Source: Parietaria judaica
Lineage: Eukaryota; Streptophyta; Magnoliopsida; Rosales; Urticaceae
Direction of reading: 5' to 3'
Length of the DNA: 64,000 nt
NCBI GenBank assembly: GCA_954871525.1
Contig: OX940865.1
Coordinates: forward strand, 4,278,001-4,342,000
The notes below the pieces were generated by a model that did no database searches, was not told the origin of the DNA, and saw only the letters and a program-made list of their open reading frames with translations. Shown in pieces: positions 1 through 11,839 of the stretch. The number at the start of each line of letters is the position of its first letter. The stretch's first letter is position 1. A program made the position numbers and the translations under genes.

Positions 1-409
1 GTACTTTTTTAGAAGTTTCTACAAAGATGCACAAAACAATCCTTTTTTACGTTAAAAAGTGTCTAACTATATTTATACTTGTAATTTAAACCAGTAATTA
101 ATTTGATGGACTTTATTTTGAAAATTTAGAAGTGTCTACTTAGACTTTATTTAGTGTCTAAGTCTATGCATAAAAGTGTCTAAGCCTTTTTTCAAAACCA
201 AGAAACTGTCTACAAAGATACCAAATACTGTCAAATTAAAGCAAAAAACGGTCCAACCACACAGAGAAGGGTGAGTAAAAAAATGGTAAAAGAGGGTATT
301 TTTGTCAAAGTTGTGATAAAAATTGAGTTGGAAAATAAATTTTCAGATTTATTAAAGTGAGGAACAAAATGATAGAAATTGCTTTTTGGGGGATTTTTTT
401 TCAAGTTTC

Positions 410-455
<46 letters not shown>

Positions 456-1280
456 CACTCACGTCACGCAGACCAATCATGTAACATCAGAATGCAAATT
501 ATGGAATAGTAGGGCTACTACAAGACATCAACATTGCTAGGTTGGCATGGTCGGTTATGTTTCGTGACCAAATTTTGAGCCTCAAGATGGCGACACGTGG
601 CCAATAACTGCTGCTTTTGGACGGTGGGTGATCATTTGGACGGTCGATTGTGTCGTGTGTGTGTGGTGGTTCATTTTTGAACGCACAATAATTATTAGTG
701 GAAGTGCAAAATAAAAAGCATATGGTATAATATTTAAATATTTAGTGATGAAATTATGGGGCCCACGCTTCCATGTGCGATAAGGACACGTGTTAGTTTT
801 CCTTGAGCTGTGAAAATTAGGCCCATATTTTCCAATTGGGGCCCACCATGTGACTTTCGTGTGTTAGTTTACAAATTTCGGTAATTGTTTTAGACTTTAG
901 AAGGTCTTAATTATTATTATTTTTATGAACAATTTATTATGAATATGAAGTATGAACGCTCTTGTGTGATAAGTACACAAATGACTGTTACGCCTTTAAT
1001 TTTGTATTTATTTTGCTTATGAATCTCATTACTTGTATTTTCTTTTCTAATATAAATTTTATGTGAAGTTTTCCTAGTTTCTTTTTAGGATCAAATAAAA
1101 ACAAAATTAGATATTATGAATTATATATTGATAAAAATATTATATTATTAAAACGATAGAGGAAAGAAGTTATAAAAAGCTGGACAAAGGCATTAGTCAT
1201 TTTTCTCTAAAATTTTAATATATAAAATACAGGTTTTAGATCATCATACGTTATTATATATATTCAAAATATAAAATGTC
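1..1280. other. AT-rich flank, no gene seen
   Basis: No open reading frame with recognisable protein features was found on either strand. The stretch is AT-rich with a TA microsatellite near 414-452 and otherwise shows no repeat structure I can name. Confidence 0.6.
414..452. repeat. (TA)n microsatellite
   Basis: About 19 uninterrupted TA units. It is a simple sequence repeat, likely length-variable between individuals. Confidence 0.95.
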
Positions 1281-1625
1281 TAAGAAGTTGATAATCGTCG
1301 ATTACCGGTCTTATCGGTAGTCATCGACAAATATTTCATGCCAATAGTTATCGTTTTATTATTTTTTTCACGATTTTTGTCAAAATCGACAAGCATCTTA
1401 CCCAACGATTTTCGTCCATCGCAGTGCAAATAAAAAAAAATAGATACTTTTTGAGCAGATAATGAAAATCCGTCGACAATTTTCAAAAATCCATCGATAA
1501 TCCTTGAAAATCTACAAAGTTACAAAAATGATAAGCTACAGTGTTATTAGTTTTCCATCGATGATCTTTGAAAATCCGTCGATAATCCTCGAAATTTATC
1601 GGTAAAATCGGCATTTTGAACCTTG
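1281..1625. mobile_element. hAT-like MITE, copy A
   Basis: The right end reads CGGCATTTTGAACCTTG, the inverse of the CAAG-starting terminus of the better preserved hAT element at 14857-17311. Inside are many short variants of 'ATCGTCGATTA', 'CATCGATAATCC' and 'GAAAATCCGTCGA', the subterminal-repeat style shared with the copies at 22187 and 24196. There is no coding capacity. The left terminus is degenerate and no clear target-site duplication is visible, so the left boundary is approximate. Confidence 0.6.
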
Positions 1626-2032
1626 GTTAAAGTCGTTACACGTATAAAGAAAAAAAAGAATAATTACCGAACACAACCGACTTCGTATTGCGATGGTGAT
1701 GAGGCATCGTCGTATTGGAGAACTCCAACTCTATCGTACAAGTGTGTGGGTGACCGAAAAATTCATAAAGTCCACTTAAATTATTTTGCTTTTTCTTTTT
1801 TCTTTTTCTTTAAGACTCATCTTTCGTCACTTTCACGCCGAAGTCTCTCCCGTGGAGGAGGCCGTGCGAGAGAGAGTCCGAGAAAGGATAAGCTTCTAGT
1901 TCTCCCGAGAAATTTCACCTGACCCATAGTTCTACAATTCGTTCTTCGACCAAGAAGGGAGGTTCAAGAGCGATCCTAAGTTTTATGTGAGAATGATAGG
2001 GCCATTTATAGGTAGGGAACACCAATGGTGTT
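1626..2032. other. No feature recognised
   Basis: Single-copy-looking sequence between the MITE and the solo LTR. A short purine/pyrimidine-rich patch occurs near 1790-1870. No gene is supported. Confidence 0.5.
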
Positions 2033-2754
2033 TGTAGAGGGCGATTCGTACCGCCTTACAGTCACAAAAATACACAATGCAAACACGCGAATAATACGAA
2101 TGAAGGGGTATCTTTGATTGATTATGATTACAGAGGGGATCGGTTTCTTCCGTTTATAGCTTGGAACTTCGAAGGAGAATACGACTAAGCTAAGATTAAC
2201 AGTATCAAATACGTTACACAAAGGCTCTCTCAACACTATGCGATGACACTGTTTTCTCCCTTGCCTTTCGATCTCGACCAACCCCTTCAAATAAGAGCTC
2301 CCTCTCTATTTATAGCGACGCTCGGACCTCCTCGGCTCGAATCCCTTGGATGATCTTCTGGTGGTCCCCCCTTCAAATATTCTGTGGTCCTCCTCTCTGA
2401 CATTCTCAACGGCTGCCAAAAGAGCTCATTTCCACTAACGTTGTCCCCCTGCCACATCCTGAGCGCACTACCCAGCAGTGGTCCCCTCAGGCCGTACTTC
2501 CTTGTCGCATCCTGGAGAGAAACCCTAGACCTTAATGGGCTTGAGGCCCCTCCTCGGTCATTGCTTCTCCTGATGGGCCGTGGGCCCGTCGCAACCTAAC
2601 CAGCCTTGAGGAGCTCGGGCTGCCCTCTCGATCACTACTCTCTATCGATGGGCCGAGGGCCCATCGCCATCTCGCCCACCCCGACCTTCGTCGCTTTATG
2701 GGAAAACGACAAGTGTAAAGTTGAGAGTGGATTTGACCAAATCCGACCTTAACA
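2033..2754 (-). mobile_element. Solo LTR, same family as 10422-13098
   Basis: Read on the minus strand it begins TGTTAAGGTC and ends CGCCCTCTACA, matching the complete LTR at 12407-13098 at both ends and in between. It is 722 bp long. The 5 bases on each side are identical (GTGTT at 2028-2032 and 2755-2759), the target-site duplication of an LTR retrotransposon. No internal region is attached, so it is a solo LTR left by recombination between two LTRs. The LTR promoter would face left. Confidence 0.9.
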
Positions 2755-2759
2755 GTGTT

Positions 2760-3416
2760 CTGCGAAGGGTAGGCCTATGGGCATGCCTAGGCGGTCCTCC
2801 ATCACACGATGGCGAGACAGGTCTCCTAGTGCGGGGAGCAACATGCCAAATGCATGCACCGAAGTCTTGTCAATCATTTTTTGTTGGTAAAGTCTTTATA
2901 TGAACTTGGCTATTTCCGACGTGATCGGAAAGAGTATACAGCTCCGGATCCAAGAAGGCTGTAGAGGAAGCACGAGCTGTTGATAACAAACTTATATGGT
3001 GTTAAGAGTTTTGACTTAAATCCACAAATTATAAAACAAAATTGAAATACTGACACCAAAATTATAGTAGTTCGCTCCAAGTGTAGGATATGCGTCCACT
3101 TGCCGCTTGTAAATCTCGATACACTCTCAGTCGGAATTCTTGGTTACACCCTCAATCTTGTTTTTCTCTACGCACTGATGAAAGGTGCAAGTCTTAGAAG
3201 CGAAATATAACCTAAGGCAAAATAATCGATGTAAAACGCCTAAAATATCTTCGCCACATTAGAACGCAATTAAAAAATTCACTCAAATCAGCTTTGAGTG
3301 CTCTGCGTCGGGTTTCAGTAGCATTTATGTATAAATTAGGCTTCACACTCAGCCGGAGGCTTATTATTTGAGACCTTAGTAAGGAAGAATGAACGCAAAA
3401 ATAGACCCGACATATT
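2760..3416. other. No feature recognised
   Basis: Moderately AT-rich sequence without a credible ORF, repeat or RNA gene. Confidence 0.5.
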
Positions 3417-3425
3417 ATTTTATAA

Positions 3426-3746
3426 GGATAATAGCGGCAAAACTGGCTAAAGTTAGGTCAAGTGTGCAAATAAGTGGCCAAAGCAAATTAATATCGGCAT
3501 AAATATCCAAAGTTTTCCAAACCGTGGCGTGTACAAATTCTATCGACTTCAACTCAACGCCCGTTAATGTATTTTGTACTAATATGTTATGCAAGTATTC
3601 TTAATGTATATGATAATGCACTTTTTAATGCATTTTTACACGCCACGGTTTGGCAAACTTTGAATACTTATGCCGACTTTAAATCATTTTAGCCACTTAT
3701 TTACACCCTCTGCCCAACTTTGACCACTTTTACCGCTATTATCCCG
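3426..3746. mobile_element. Foldback MITE 1 (Mutator-like, 9-bp TSD)
   Basis: The left arm begins GGATAATAGCGGCAAAACTG and the right arm ends in the imperfect inverse, ..CCGCTATTATCCCG. Inverted similarity runs about 110 bases inward on each side, including ACCGTGGCGTGTA against TACACGCCACGGT, so the transcript could fold into a long hairpin. ATTTTATAA lies directly on both sides (3417-3425, 3747-3755). A 9-bp duplication with long inverted arms fits Mutator-type non-autonomous elements. No protein is encoded. Confidence 0.85.
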
Positions 3747-3756
3747 ATTTTATAAA

Positions 3757-4225
3757 GGGTTAATGACGGCAAAAATACCCAAAGTTTGGTCAAAGAACCC
3801 CTCGGGTACCCAAAGTTTAAAAGTGGTGGCAAAAACACCCAAAGTCACATTTGGGGAGTTGACCACTTCATTCTTGTAACGTCATTAACTTACCCAATAA
3901 CTCTGGCCACGTGGAAAAATCTGTTTCGTTAAGTGTAATCATTAGAGGTTCAATTAGTTGTATTAAATAGTATTACTTAGGGGTTTAATTCGCTGTTTTC
4001 TCGTAATCGAGGCTGATGTGGGCTTGTCAACAAGGAAAAAAATGTTCTGTCGGCAACCCACGTTTGTCCGCGTGGTCAGAGTTAACATGTAAATTAACGG
4101 TGTTACGAGATTGGAGTGGTCAACTCCCCATATATGACTTTGGGTATTTTTACCACCATTTTTAAACTTTGGGTACCCGAGGGGTTCTTTGACGAAACTT
4201 TGATTATTTTTGCCATCATTAACCC
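3757..4225. mobile_element. Foldback MITE 2 (Mutator-like, 9-bp TSD)
   Basis: Terminal inverted repeats begin GGGTTAATGACGGCAAAAAT and end with the imperfect inverse ATTTTTGCCATCATTAACCC; the arms stay complementary for about 130 bases. TTTTATAAA flanks both sides (3748-3756, 4226-4234). Its target overlaps the right target duplication of foldback MITE 1 by eight bases, which shows it inserted second. It has no coding capacity and is probably moved by a Mutator transposase encoded elsewhere. Confidence 0.88.
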
Positions 4226-4234
4226 TTTTATAAA

Positions 4235-4670
4235 ACTACGGAGTACATAAATAATAAAGAATGAAGGGCCTCCAATTAATATATCCTTCATTTATTTATA
4301 TGTTATTATTTTGCTTCTTTCAAATTCATTGGAGGGGTCATTACTCGTTAACTTAGTTGTATATGATAAATAGTATGTGCTAGATTGTGACTTTGGTGGC
4401 TATAGAAAATTGAAATTTTGGGATTATTTATTCAATTGATATAGTTCACTATTTGTTAATGTGTGATACGGGTATATCGAACTTCATAAATATGGGTTGT
4501 AGAATATGAATCATAATTCTTAAATCGCATTTGTGAGACGGATTTCTTATTATTGGAGTGTATATATCTTATTTATATATGCGGGTTTTTATGAGTATCG
4601 CTTATTATATGTGAATGATCTTGTGAACTTTATAGATAATATTATGGGTATTTTTCAGAGACTATAAAAA
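4235..4670. other. AT-rich spacer
   Basis: No ORF or repeat is recognised. It separates the foldback pair from an LTR-like remnant. Confidence 0.5.
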
Positions 4671-4671
4671 T

Positions 4672-5412
4672 TAAGGCCCAGCCAAAACAACCTGTTCAAA
4701 AGGCTTAAAAGTCTTAAAAAGTCCACAAAGACGACCCGAGCCCGCCACAAAAAAGTCAGCGGGACTCGGCGCAAAAAGTCAAGGGACTCGGTCCAGAAAG
4801 TCAACCAAAAAAGTCAATGGGACTCGGCCCGAATAAAGCCAGTAAAACTATAGTTACTTTTACCATAAAACGGGCTTTAAATTAATTAAAAGCACCGCGC
4901 ACCGAGCACCGCGTACAGCGCACCGCGCACCGAGCACAGTGCACCGAGCACCGCACAAGCAATATCATAATTGCTCAGGGGCCCATCAAAGTAATTATTA
5001 ATTACTAAGAGGTCCCTGCACCCTTCTATAAATAGAAGCCCATTTCAATCAAAACGGTAACTCCAACAACTGAGATCAACTCGGAACAACTCACAAAAAA
5101 CGCTCTCTAAAACGATAAAACCTCCGGTTTCCATTCTCTTAAATATCCCAACTTAAATACCCGACTAATGTTGAGCGTCGGAGGTGGATACAGAGGCACC
5201 CCCTCCCTACCCCCTTAAGTTCACGTTTATTTCATTATTTCAGCAAAATTTATGGAGACGGAGTTCTGGAAGATATTTCCGGCTTATCAAGAAAGACGAA
5301 TCAAGCTTCAAGACCCCCTTTGATCGTCAAGAGGTCATTGGGCCCGGTCTAAAATCAAGAGATGTGCCGCTTTAAGTGTTGATCCATTTTTCGGCATTAA
5401 CTGATAACATAG
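4672..5412 (+). mobile_element. LTR-like remnant of a retrotransposon
   Basis: The segment has LTR architecture: a region rich in 'AAAGTC..GGGACTCGG' direct repeats (4755-4830), a TATA-like TCTATAAATAG at 5024-5034 followed by a C/A-rich leader, and the stretch GACTAATGTTGAGCGTCGGA near 5162-5181, which resembles a tract seen in many plant Ty3/gypsy LTRs. No partner LTR or internal region is present. The boundaries and superfamily are inferred and uncertain. Confidence 0.45.
4890..4965. repeat. GC-rich minisatellite
   Basis: Imperfect tandem copies of a 7-14 bp unit around 'GCACCGCGCACCGA' within the LTR-like remnant. It is strikingly GC-rich against the surrounding AT-rich DNA. Confidence 0.75.
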
Positions 5413-6307
5413 TTTAAATGTGTTCTGATTTAATTATTTAATTTAAAAATAGAGAATCAAACGTTTTATCAAGAGATGCAAGGACTAAAACGAATGGACT
5501 GTATACGATCGGCCTCTGATTACATATGGGTTCATCCACTCTCTATCATCTTTTTTTTTTCTTAAAAAAAAAAAGCTTATATCAATTTAGTTTTTTATTA
5601 GTGGTTGGGTGTAGTCCTAAAAATGTGGATCCGGTTTAAAATCTGGATCCACCTTTTTTTTTAAAAAGAAAAACGGATCGGAACTATCCGGGTCCGGAAA
5701 AACCCGGACCTGGAACTATCCGGATCCGGATAAAGTCAGAACCAGATAGATCCGGTTCCGGGTTATTTAAAATAATTAAAAAAAAATATAGTGTGTTAGA
5801 TCTAAGCCGTTGGATCAAATCGATCAACGGCTCAAATCAGAGAGCCGTTGGGGGAGGGGAAAACTTTTCAGGTCGTGCGGCAAAAGTACCTGCCACGCGT
5901 CAGGTGCTTGGAGTCGTTGGGAGGCAACGACTATATACCTCGGGGTCCCCAAAAATGACCGTTGGGGCTTTAACTCCCCCTCTTTCTAGAATTTCTTTAC
6001 CATTTTCCCTATAAATACCTCATTCAACTCTTATTTTTTTTCACATAACATCTTCTCTTCATCTCAAACTCTCCCAAACTCTCGCAAGCTCTCAAACTTG
6101 CGATTTTAGTCTGTTTAGCTACTTTATAGTTATTTAAATACTCTCTATTTTTAGTTTAATACATTGTTTAGGTATTTTAGTTGTTATTAGTTTAGTTTAT
6201 TTATTTGTTATCATTTTTAGTTGTTATTATTATTAGTATTAGGTATTTATTTTAGTTGTTATTATTAGTGTTATATAGTTTTAATCTAGATTAATTTATC
6301 GTTAATA

Positions 6308-9300
6308 TGTCGAGTGGCAACAACCGTTCTCGAGGACGTCCCGATGTCCGAGGAAAGGACGGGCTACTATTCCGTCGCCGAGGTCGATTAATAGCGGGAT
6401 GACTTTTAGTCAACATAATTATAATGTCGGTGTTATGAATCAACACAATGTTCCACTTCCCGGTTCTTCTAGCCAAGTGTTACCGACACATCCTCAATAT
6501 GTTGCCAGTGGCGTCGGGCCGAACCAACAATTGTTATTTTCTCAAGGTCACGACGGTCTTTATACTAACTTACTCAATTATCAAGGTACAAATATTCCGG
6601 AATGGCACAGCCTTAGCAACGAGAAACAACAACGATATCAAGCACAATACCAACAACAAGCGAATCAAGCCCACGAAAGCGAGGTAAAAATCGATTTTAA
6701 TTTGTGATATTAATTTGTTAGATAATAAATTAAAATATTAATTTTTGTGATAAATATTAATTCTTGAAAATCTTAGTATGATCTCTGGTTGCGGTTCCGA
6801 CTGATCTTCCACATCAGAAAGTATTTTCTTGAGATTGTTTGTTGGTTAATAATCATTTAATCATATTTTCCTAATTTGTTTAATTATTTAATAATTATTT
6901 AAATTATTTAATCATACTTGTTAAATTAGTTAGTTAATTAATTGATCACACGTCTCTTGAAAGTCTTTGTATGCTCTGTGGTTGCGGGTTCCGACTGATC
7001 TTCCACATCAGAAACGAATTTTTTGAGATTTAATAATCAATTAATCAGTTAATCATATTGGTTTAATTGAACTTTAAATGGTTTCTTAAATAAGTTAAAA
7101 AAAAATTAAAAATGGTAATTTGTATGTGTGGTAATAATTATAAAGTTCTTATTAGATTATGGTGTCTTAGAAAGATTGATTTTTAAATAAGGTTTGCTTT
7201 GCAATCTCCTCCAAGCTAGCCTGGGAACCTCGGAGAGTTCTGTCTAGAAAAGCTTGGGCCTAAAGTGAGATAATAGCATCCTTTCCAGTCGATCTGGCCT
7301 TGGAACCTCGGGGAGTTCCGTCTAAAAGAGCTTGAATATTATTTTCACACATAAAAAATACCATTTTTAATTTTGTTAACTTTTTTAATTCACTATATGA
7401 AATTTAATTTAAATAATACGATTAATATAAATATTTCCATGTTAAATTAATATTGTTAAATTAATATTAATATTCCATTATTTTTTTAGGAAAATAGGTC
7501 GAGGAACCAATCCAACGATGTCGACCTCGATGATGATTAGGACGACGATGAGGATGACCCGAATCAAGGCGACGACGCCGACGTCGCCGAGGAGGACGAG
7601 GTTCCGGGAGGTAGCGGTCTGCTCCCGCATCCGCCGCCGAGGAAGCGAAAGAAATTAACGAGTTTGGTGTGGCAGAACGAGTTCCGGTCCGAGTATAGAT
7701 ACAACTACTCTACCGGTTTGGAAGATAGGTACGGAATTTGCGTCCACTGCGGCAAAGAATTCAAGGCCCATCCGAAGAGCAACGACAACTCTCGCCTAAT
7801 AAAGCACGCCGAGCGGTGCAAAAGGTTACAGCGGGAGAAAGAGGTAAGTCTTCTATCCGATGAAAAATATAGGGAAGCTGTGGCTGAGTGGGTTATACGC
7901 GATGGTTTGCCTGTATCGGCACCCGAGGGCGAAGGTTTTAATAAAATGATGATGAAGTTGGCGCCGATAAACTATAGGGAAATCACGTATTATATAACCC
8001 ACGAAACGATTCTAAAATTTTATGAAAAGCAAAGGGCCGATTTACAAGAAATGTTCCAACGATCTTCTTACAAATTTTCTTTAACGTCGGATTGTTGGAA
8101 AGGCCATGCTAATGATGATTATATTACCATCGTAGCTCATTTTATTAATGATCAATGGAGTATGGAAAAGCGTATTATAGGTTTAAAGCCGATGAGAGGT
8201 ATGCACACATCAGTAAACCTAGCCGAGGCTATCATAGAGGTTTTGTCGGATTGGAACCTCAATGATAGAGTTGTTTCTATTACGTTAGATAACGCTAGTG
8301 CGCATGCCGGTGCCGTAGAAATAATGAAGGAAAGTTTGACCAATCTTAGGGATAGTCATTTTCATCAAAGGTGTGCATGTCATATTATTAACTTGATTGT
8401 TTAATCCGGTATGAGTGTTATTTCCGATATTATCACGAAAATAAGGAACGTTATTATATATATCCGATCATCTACGCAGCGTACAGTTTCTTGGGAAGAT
8501 TGTTGCAGGGCTAACAATTACACGGTTAGAACGTTTCAACGGGACATGCCGATCCGATGGAACTCGACTTACATGATGTTGGATGTTGTCCTACCGTACA
8601 AGGAGCTTCTTACGAACTGAATCAACAGCCCGGAGCACGACTACCGCGAAGACATCACTGCAGAAGATTGGATAACCGCTATCCAATTCCAGGCTTTTCT
8701 TCACCTTTTTAATCAAATTACTATTGATTTATCTCACGTTTACTCACCCACGTCTCAAAGAGCTTTGCCCGTTGTATTTGATATTTTTTGTCATTTTGAA
8801 ACTGCAAAAAATAATCCTTTGTTTGCCAATGTACTAACACCTATGATTTCAAAATTCCAGACTTATTGGAGTTCTGTAAGGCTTCCGTTTTTATATTGCG
8901 CCGCGGTTATCGTAGATCCGACGCTTAAACTTTCTCAATTGCAGGCTGTCTTACAAGCAATGCAAGATATGACGGGGGAGCCCTACATGACGGACAATTA
9001 CTTCGACGCGGATCAAAAGATGAAGGAACTTTACCAAGAGTACAAGCGAAGATTTACCGAGGCTGAAGTTAAGATGGATGAAACGAATCTGCAACAACAA
9101 CAAACTCAGGTAATTTTTTATTATAAGTTTTAATTTCTTAATTAACTCATTTAATTTCTTAATTTACTCATTTAATTTATTAACACTCTAAATGTTTTTT
9201 TTTCTTTTCAATATAAGGCGGACGCGGGGCCGGTTCACCATACATGTACAATCACCGGTTATTCTACAACGTTACGTCCCTCGGGCAAGGCGGTGGCGTC

Positions 9301-9657
9301 GCGTCTTCTTCACCGGGTTCACAAGCAAGCGGAAGTTCAGGCTCTCGTGTTCCTGGTCGACGTCGTTGTCTCAGATCCATCGACGAGTACGCCCGGTTCT
9401 GCAACCTTCCTCCAACACAGTGTCCGGATGAAGGCCTTGACATCCTTAAATGGTGGCACATGAACCAATCTGAGTATCCGGTTTTATCCATGTTAGCTCG
9501 GGACATTCTCACAATCCCGGTCTCAACGGTATCATCGGAGGCGGCGTTCTCATTGGCCGGAAGGTTGTTAGAGCCTCGTCGCAAGTCAACGGCGGCAAGA
9601 ATGGTCGAGATCCTTATGCTTTCGAGAGATTGGATTATGGCAAACCAGCGACAATAA
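6308..9657 (+). pseudogene. hAT transposase with BED zinc finger, disrupted
   Basis: DNA transposase that would cut and paste hAT-1. Exon 1 (6308-6683) is Q/N-rich with a frame break near 6398; a GT..AG intron follows (6684-7489). Exon 2 (7490-9109) stays in one frame. It has an acidic stretch, a basic PRKRKK patch, a BED-type finger (CVHC, then HAERC, 7741-7815), the catalytic core with SDCWKG and the conserved RCACHIINLIV, and a W-rich middle. Three in-frame stops interrupt it: TAG at 7538, TAA at 8402, TGA at 8618. A second intron (9110-9217) leads to the C-terminal dimerisation region (LDILKWW.., then SSEAAFSLAGR) ending in TAA. The frame of the last exon does not join exon 2 cleanly with the splice sites I can see, so a small indel is likely. 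The damage is light, suggesting a fairly recent loss. Confidence 0.88.
6766..7340 (+). repeat. Duplicated motifs inside intron 1 of the hAT transposase
   Basis: A ~68-bp block with GGTTCCGACTGATCTTCCAC occurs twice (6766-6833, 6959-7027). Downstream a second block, 'GGAACCTCGG.GAGTTC.GTCTA', occurs twice (about 7215-7250 and 7302-7335). These lie in the first intron. The core GGTTCCGACTGATC also appears in the gypsy LTR near 31320. Confidence 0.7.
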
Positions 9658-10421
9658 GAAAACAATATGGTAGACAAAGAAATGGCGAATTACTTTGCGA
9701 ATATTCAAGTGTAATTCCTTCTTAGTTGTTCTTTGTTCTTGTTGTATTACGCCTTTGTAACTTGTATTGTTTTACCGTTGTACGTTCTTATCCGAATCCG
9801 ATCTTGAGTTTGTTTTGTTGAATAAAAACACATTTTTATTTTTATTTTTCGTTGTATACTTTAATTTTTATTTAATTCATGTTTGTTTATAAATAAATAT
9901 TCAAACACATAAATAACTTAAGAATTTAAATTTTTATTATTTTTAAAACCGAACTTAGGTCTAAATCTAATAAGTACCAAAATGTTGTATTTGAACAACT
10001 AAATAACATAAATATTAAAGGGACTAAACATTAAATAAAATAAACTAAATTAAAAAAAAAAAAAACTCGGAACCTGATTTATCCGGGATTTTTTTCCAGA
10101 ACCGGATAAATCCGGGTCTGGGTTTTGGGCGTGATTTTATTTTTTGTCCAACTTGGGCGCTGCTTGCCTCTGCTCGTAAATAGGTCTAGGCACAAGCAAC
10201 TCGTGTCCGCCCAATTACACACCTCTGGTTTTACTAAATTTTTGTGAAGACTAAAATAGTAAAAATAATCTTTAAGAGGTACACCCGCTTGACTTGTTGG
10301 ATGTTTCAGGAGCGGCCCTGAGCTTCGAGTATATTTCGATTTTTCCTAGATAATAAATTTTTCATAAACGTAAATACCTAAATATGGAGAAAACGCATAA
10401 TACAAATAATGAAATACATGT

Positions 10422-10869
10422 TGTTAAGGTCAGATTTTGTCAAATCTCTCCTTAACACTATCCCTTGTCGTTTATGAAATAAACGACATAAAGCGAGAGG
10501 AAGATCGCTTAAAGAATCCCGGCCCATCAGAGAATAGGAGAAGTAAGGCCCAGCAAGCGAAGCCCACGAGAAGTCATCATCTGACAGAGCCGGCCCAAGA
10601 CCTCATCGCGACAAGAGAAGTTCATCGAGAGGAAAGCTCTTCGGGAAAGCCAAATCGAATTAAAAGAAGAAGTCATTCGAGATCGCGAGAAAGAAGGAAG
10701 GATGGCTCATTCGGTTGAGGATTTCGTGGGATATCCAACGCAAATAAGGGAGGTCAACAACGATCATAGCGAAACAGAAGGAAACCCTAGCAAGATTCAG
10801 GGAACAATCTAGAAGGCCTTCAAACCTATAAATACGAATGTAGACTCAGTATAATTGGATTCAGCACCA
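10422..10869 (+). repeat. Truncated 5' LTR
   Basis: About 448 bp align with the first ~460 bp of the 3' LTR (start TGTTAAGGTCAGATTTTGTC, shared CGAGATCGCGAGAAA and GAGGATTTCGTGGGATATCC, TATA-like CTATAAATA near 10827). Similarity stops around TTCAGCACCA, where the antisense ORF region begins. The remaining ~240 bp of LTR and the primer site are missing. Confidence 0.85.
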
Positions 10870-11831
10870 GCCCCAGTCTGAGGCACGAGACCAAGATAGC
10901 CGGCCTTCGACAGATCTCTCTGAGGCTCGGAAGGCCCACCTCCTTGTCCTGGATCTTGGCCTTGTCCTGGATCTTGGCCTTGACGTTGTCGGGAGTCCGT
11001 TGATCCGCGAGCAGCCGATTGGGACCTTTTCTTCGGCTTGGGAGCTTTTCGGACGACAGGTGACAAAGAGCCGTCTTTTACCTCCTCAAGACGAAACCCC
11101 ACTGGCCACAAACTCATAGGGGGTTTACCCACGATGTGGCAAAGCTGATAGAGTCCGGAATCCTTAACGCGGGTACCGACGAAGTCCTCCGCCCAGTTTC
11201 GACGAGGGTTGTCTACGAGAGCCCGGACAACCTCAGCGAAGCGCACATCGTCTTCTTTATTGGCGATGGGCCTGAACTTGGGCAGCTCTTGTTCGATGAC
11301 CCACTCAGTAGGCAGCGCATCGTAGTGCGGCCCGAAGGTGAATCGGTCCAGCTTCGCAAAGAAATACCTATTCTCCCACCCAGACTCATTGTTGGGTGTG
11401 TTCGCGATGATGTGAGGACTCACGACATGCGATAGGAAGAGTCGGCCCAAGTTCTTTGGATTCTTCGACCACTTGAAGAGCCGCATCAAATCCTCCAAGG
11501 TGATGACCACTTTCTGTTCGAGAGCGATCGCCATGGTGCAGATGAGGAGGCGAATAGAGTTAGGGCTGACCTGAGTGATCAGCACATTAAAAGCATGGAG
11601 GAAGGAGATGAGAAGATGAGGCAACGGAAGATGCAATTCCACCGCCCGGAAAAAGTTCTCGTAAAGAGCGATATATCCTTCTAGGGGCTCATCGGCAAGC
11701 TCGCCGGAACGGGGAAGGCGGAGATGGCAAGGATTGCAGTCCACATAGTATTTCCTCAAGTCTTCCAGATGCTTCTCGGTTATGATGGATTTGGGCGACC
11801 GAGTCTTGAAGATTTTCCCAGGCTTAGACAT
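10809..11831 (-). CDS. Antisense extra ORF of a Ty3/gypsy-type element
   Basis: A 340-aa open frame that runs opposite to the element. The pattern (LPRSGELADEPLEGYIALYENFF, an L/P-rich helix region, SPNSIRLLICTMAI, a WSKNPKNLGRLF block, then NNESGWENRYFF) resembles the plant 'putative gypsy type transposon' family, which accompanies Tat-lineage elements as an antisense extra ORF. Its molecular role is not established. The C-terminal part is basic and low-complexity with a QGQDPGQGQDPGQG repeat. The last ~20 codons are encoded by LTR sequence across the deletion junction, so the natural C-terminus is probably altered. The ATG lies 8 bases from a 21-G run. Intact length suggests recent activity or chance survival. 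Confidence 0.7.
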   Translation of the reverse strand: MSKPGKIFKTRSPKSIITEKHLEDLRKYYVDCNPCHLRLPRSGELADEPLEGYIALYENFFRAVELHLPLPHLLISFLHAFNVLITQVSPNSIRLLICTMAIALEQKVVITLEDLMRLFKWSKNPKNLGRLFLSHVVSPHIIANTPNNESGWENRYFFAKLDRFTFGPHYDALPTEWVIEQELPKFRPIANKEDDVRFAEVVRALVDNPRRNWAEDFVGTRVKDSGLYQLCHIVGKPPMSLWPVGFRLEEVKDGSLSPVVRKAPKPKKRSQSAARGSTDSRQRQGQDPGQGQDPGQGGGPSEPQRDLSKAGYLGLVPQTGAGAESNYTESTFVFIGLKAF

Positions 11832-11839
11832 ATTTCGCC

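Larger units (their letters stand above)
5599..10227 (+). mobile_element. hAT transposon with degraded transposase (hAT-1)
   Basis: About 4.6 kb containing a hAT transposase gene. Both subterminal regions carry clustered CCGGA/TCCGG motifs (5620-5765 and 10063-10125) in opposite orientation, as expected for hAT subterminal binding sites. The right end on the minus strand begins CAGAGGTGTGTAATTGGGCG; the left end, TAGTGGTTGGGTG, is only a weak match. Possible target duplications share only GTTTT. The element is well supported by its transposase; the exact ends are not. Confidence 0.75.

Noticed and set aside
5599..10227. Host gene with a BED zinc finger
   Set aside because: hAT catalytic and dimerisation motifs, stops and hAT-like subterminal repeats show a transposon.
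10437..10718. 93-codon plus-strand frame
   Set aside because: It lies wholly inside the truncated LTR and has no counterpart preserved in the other LTR copies.
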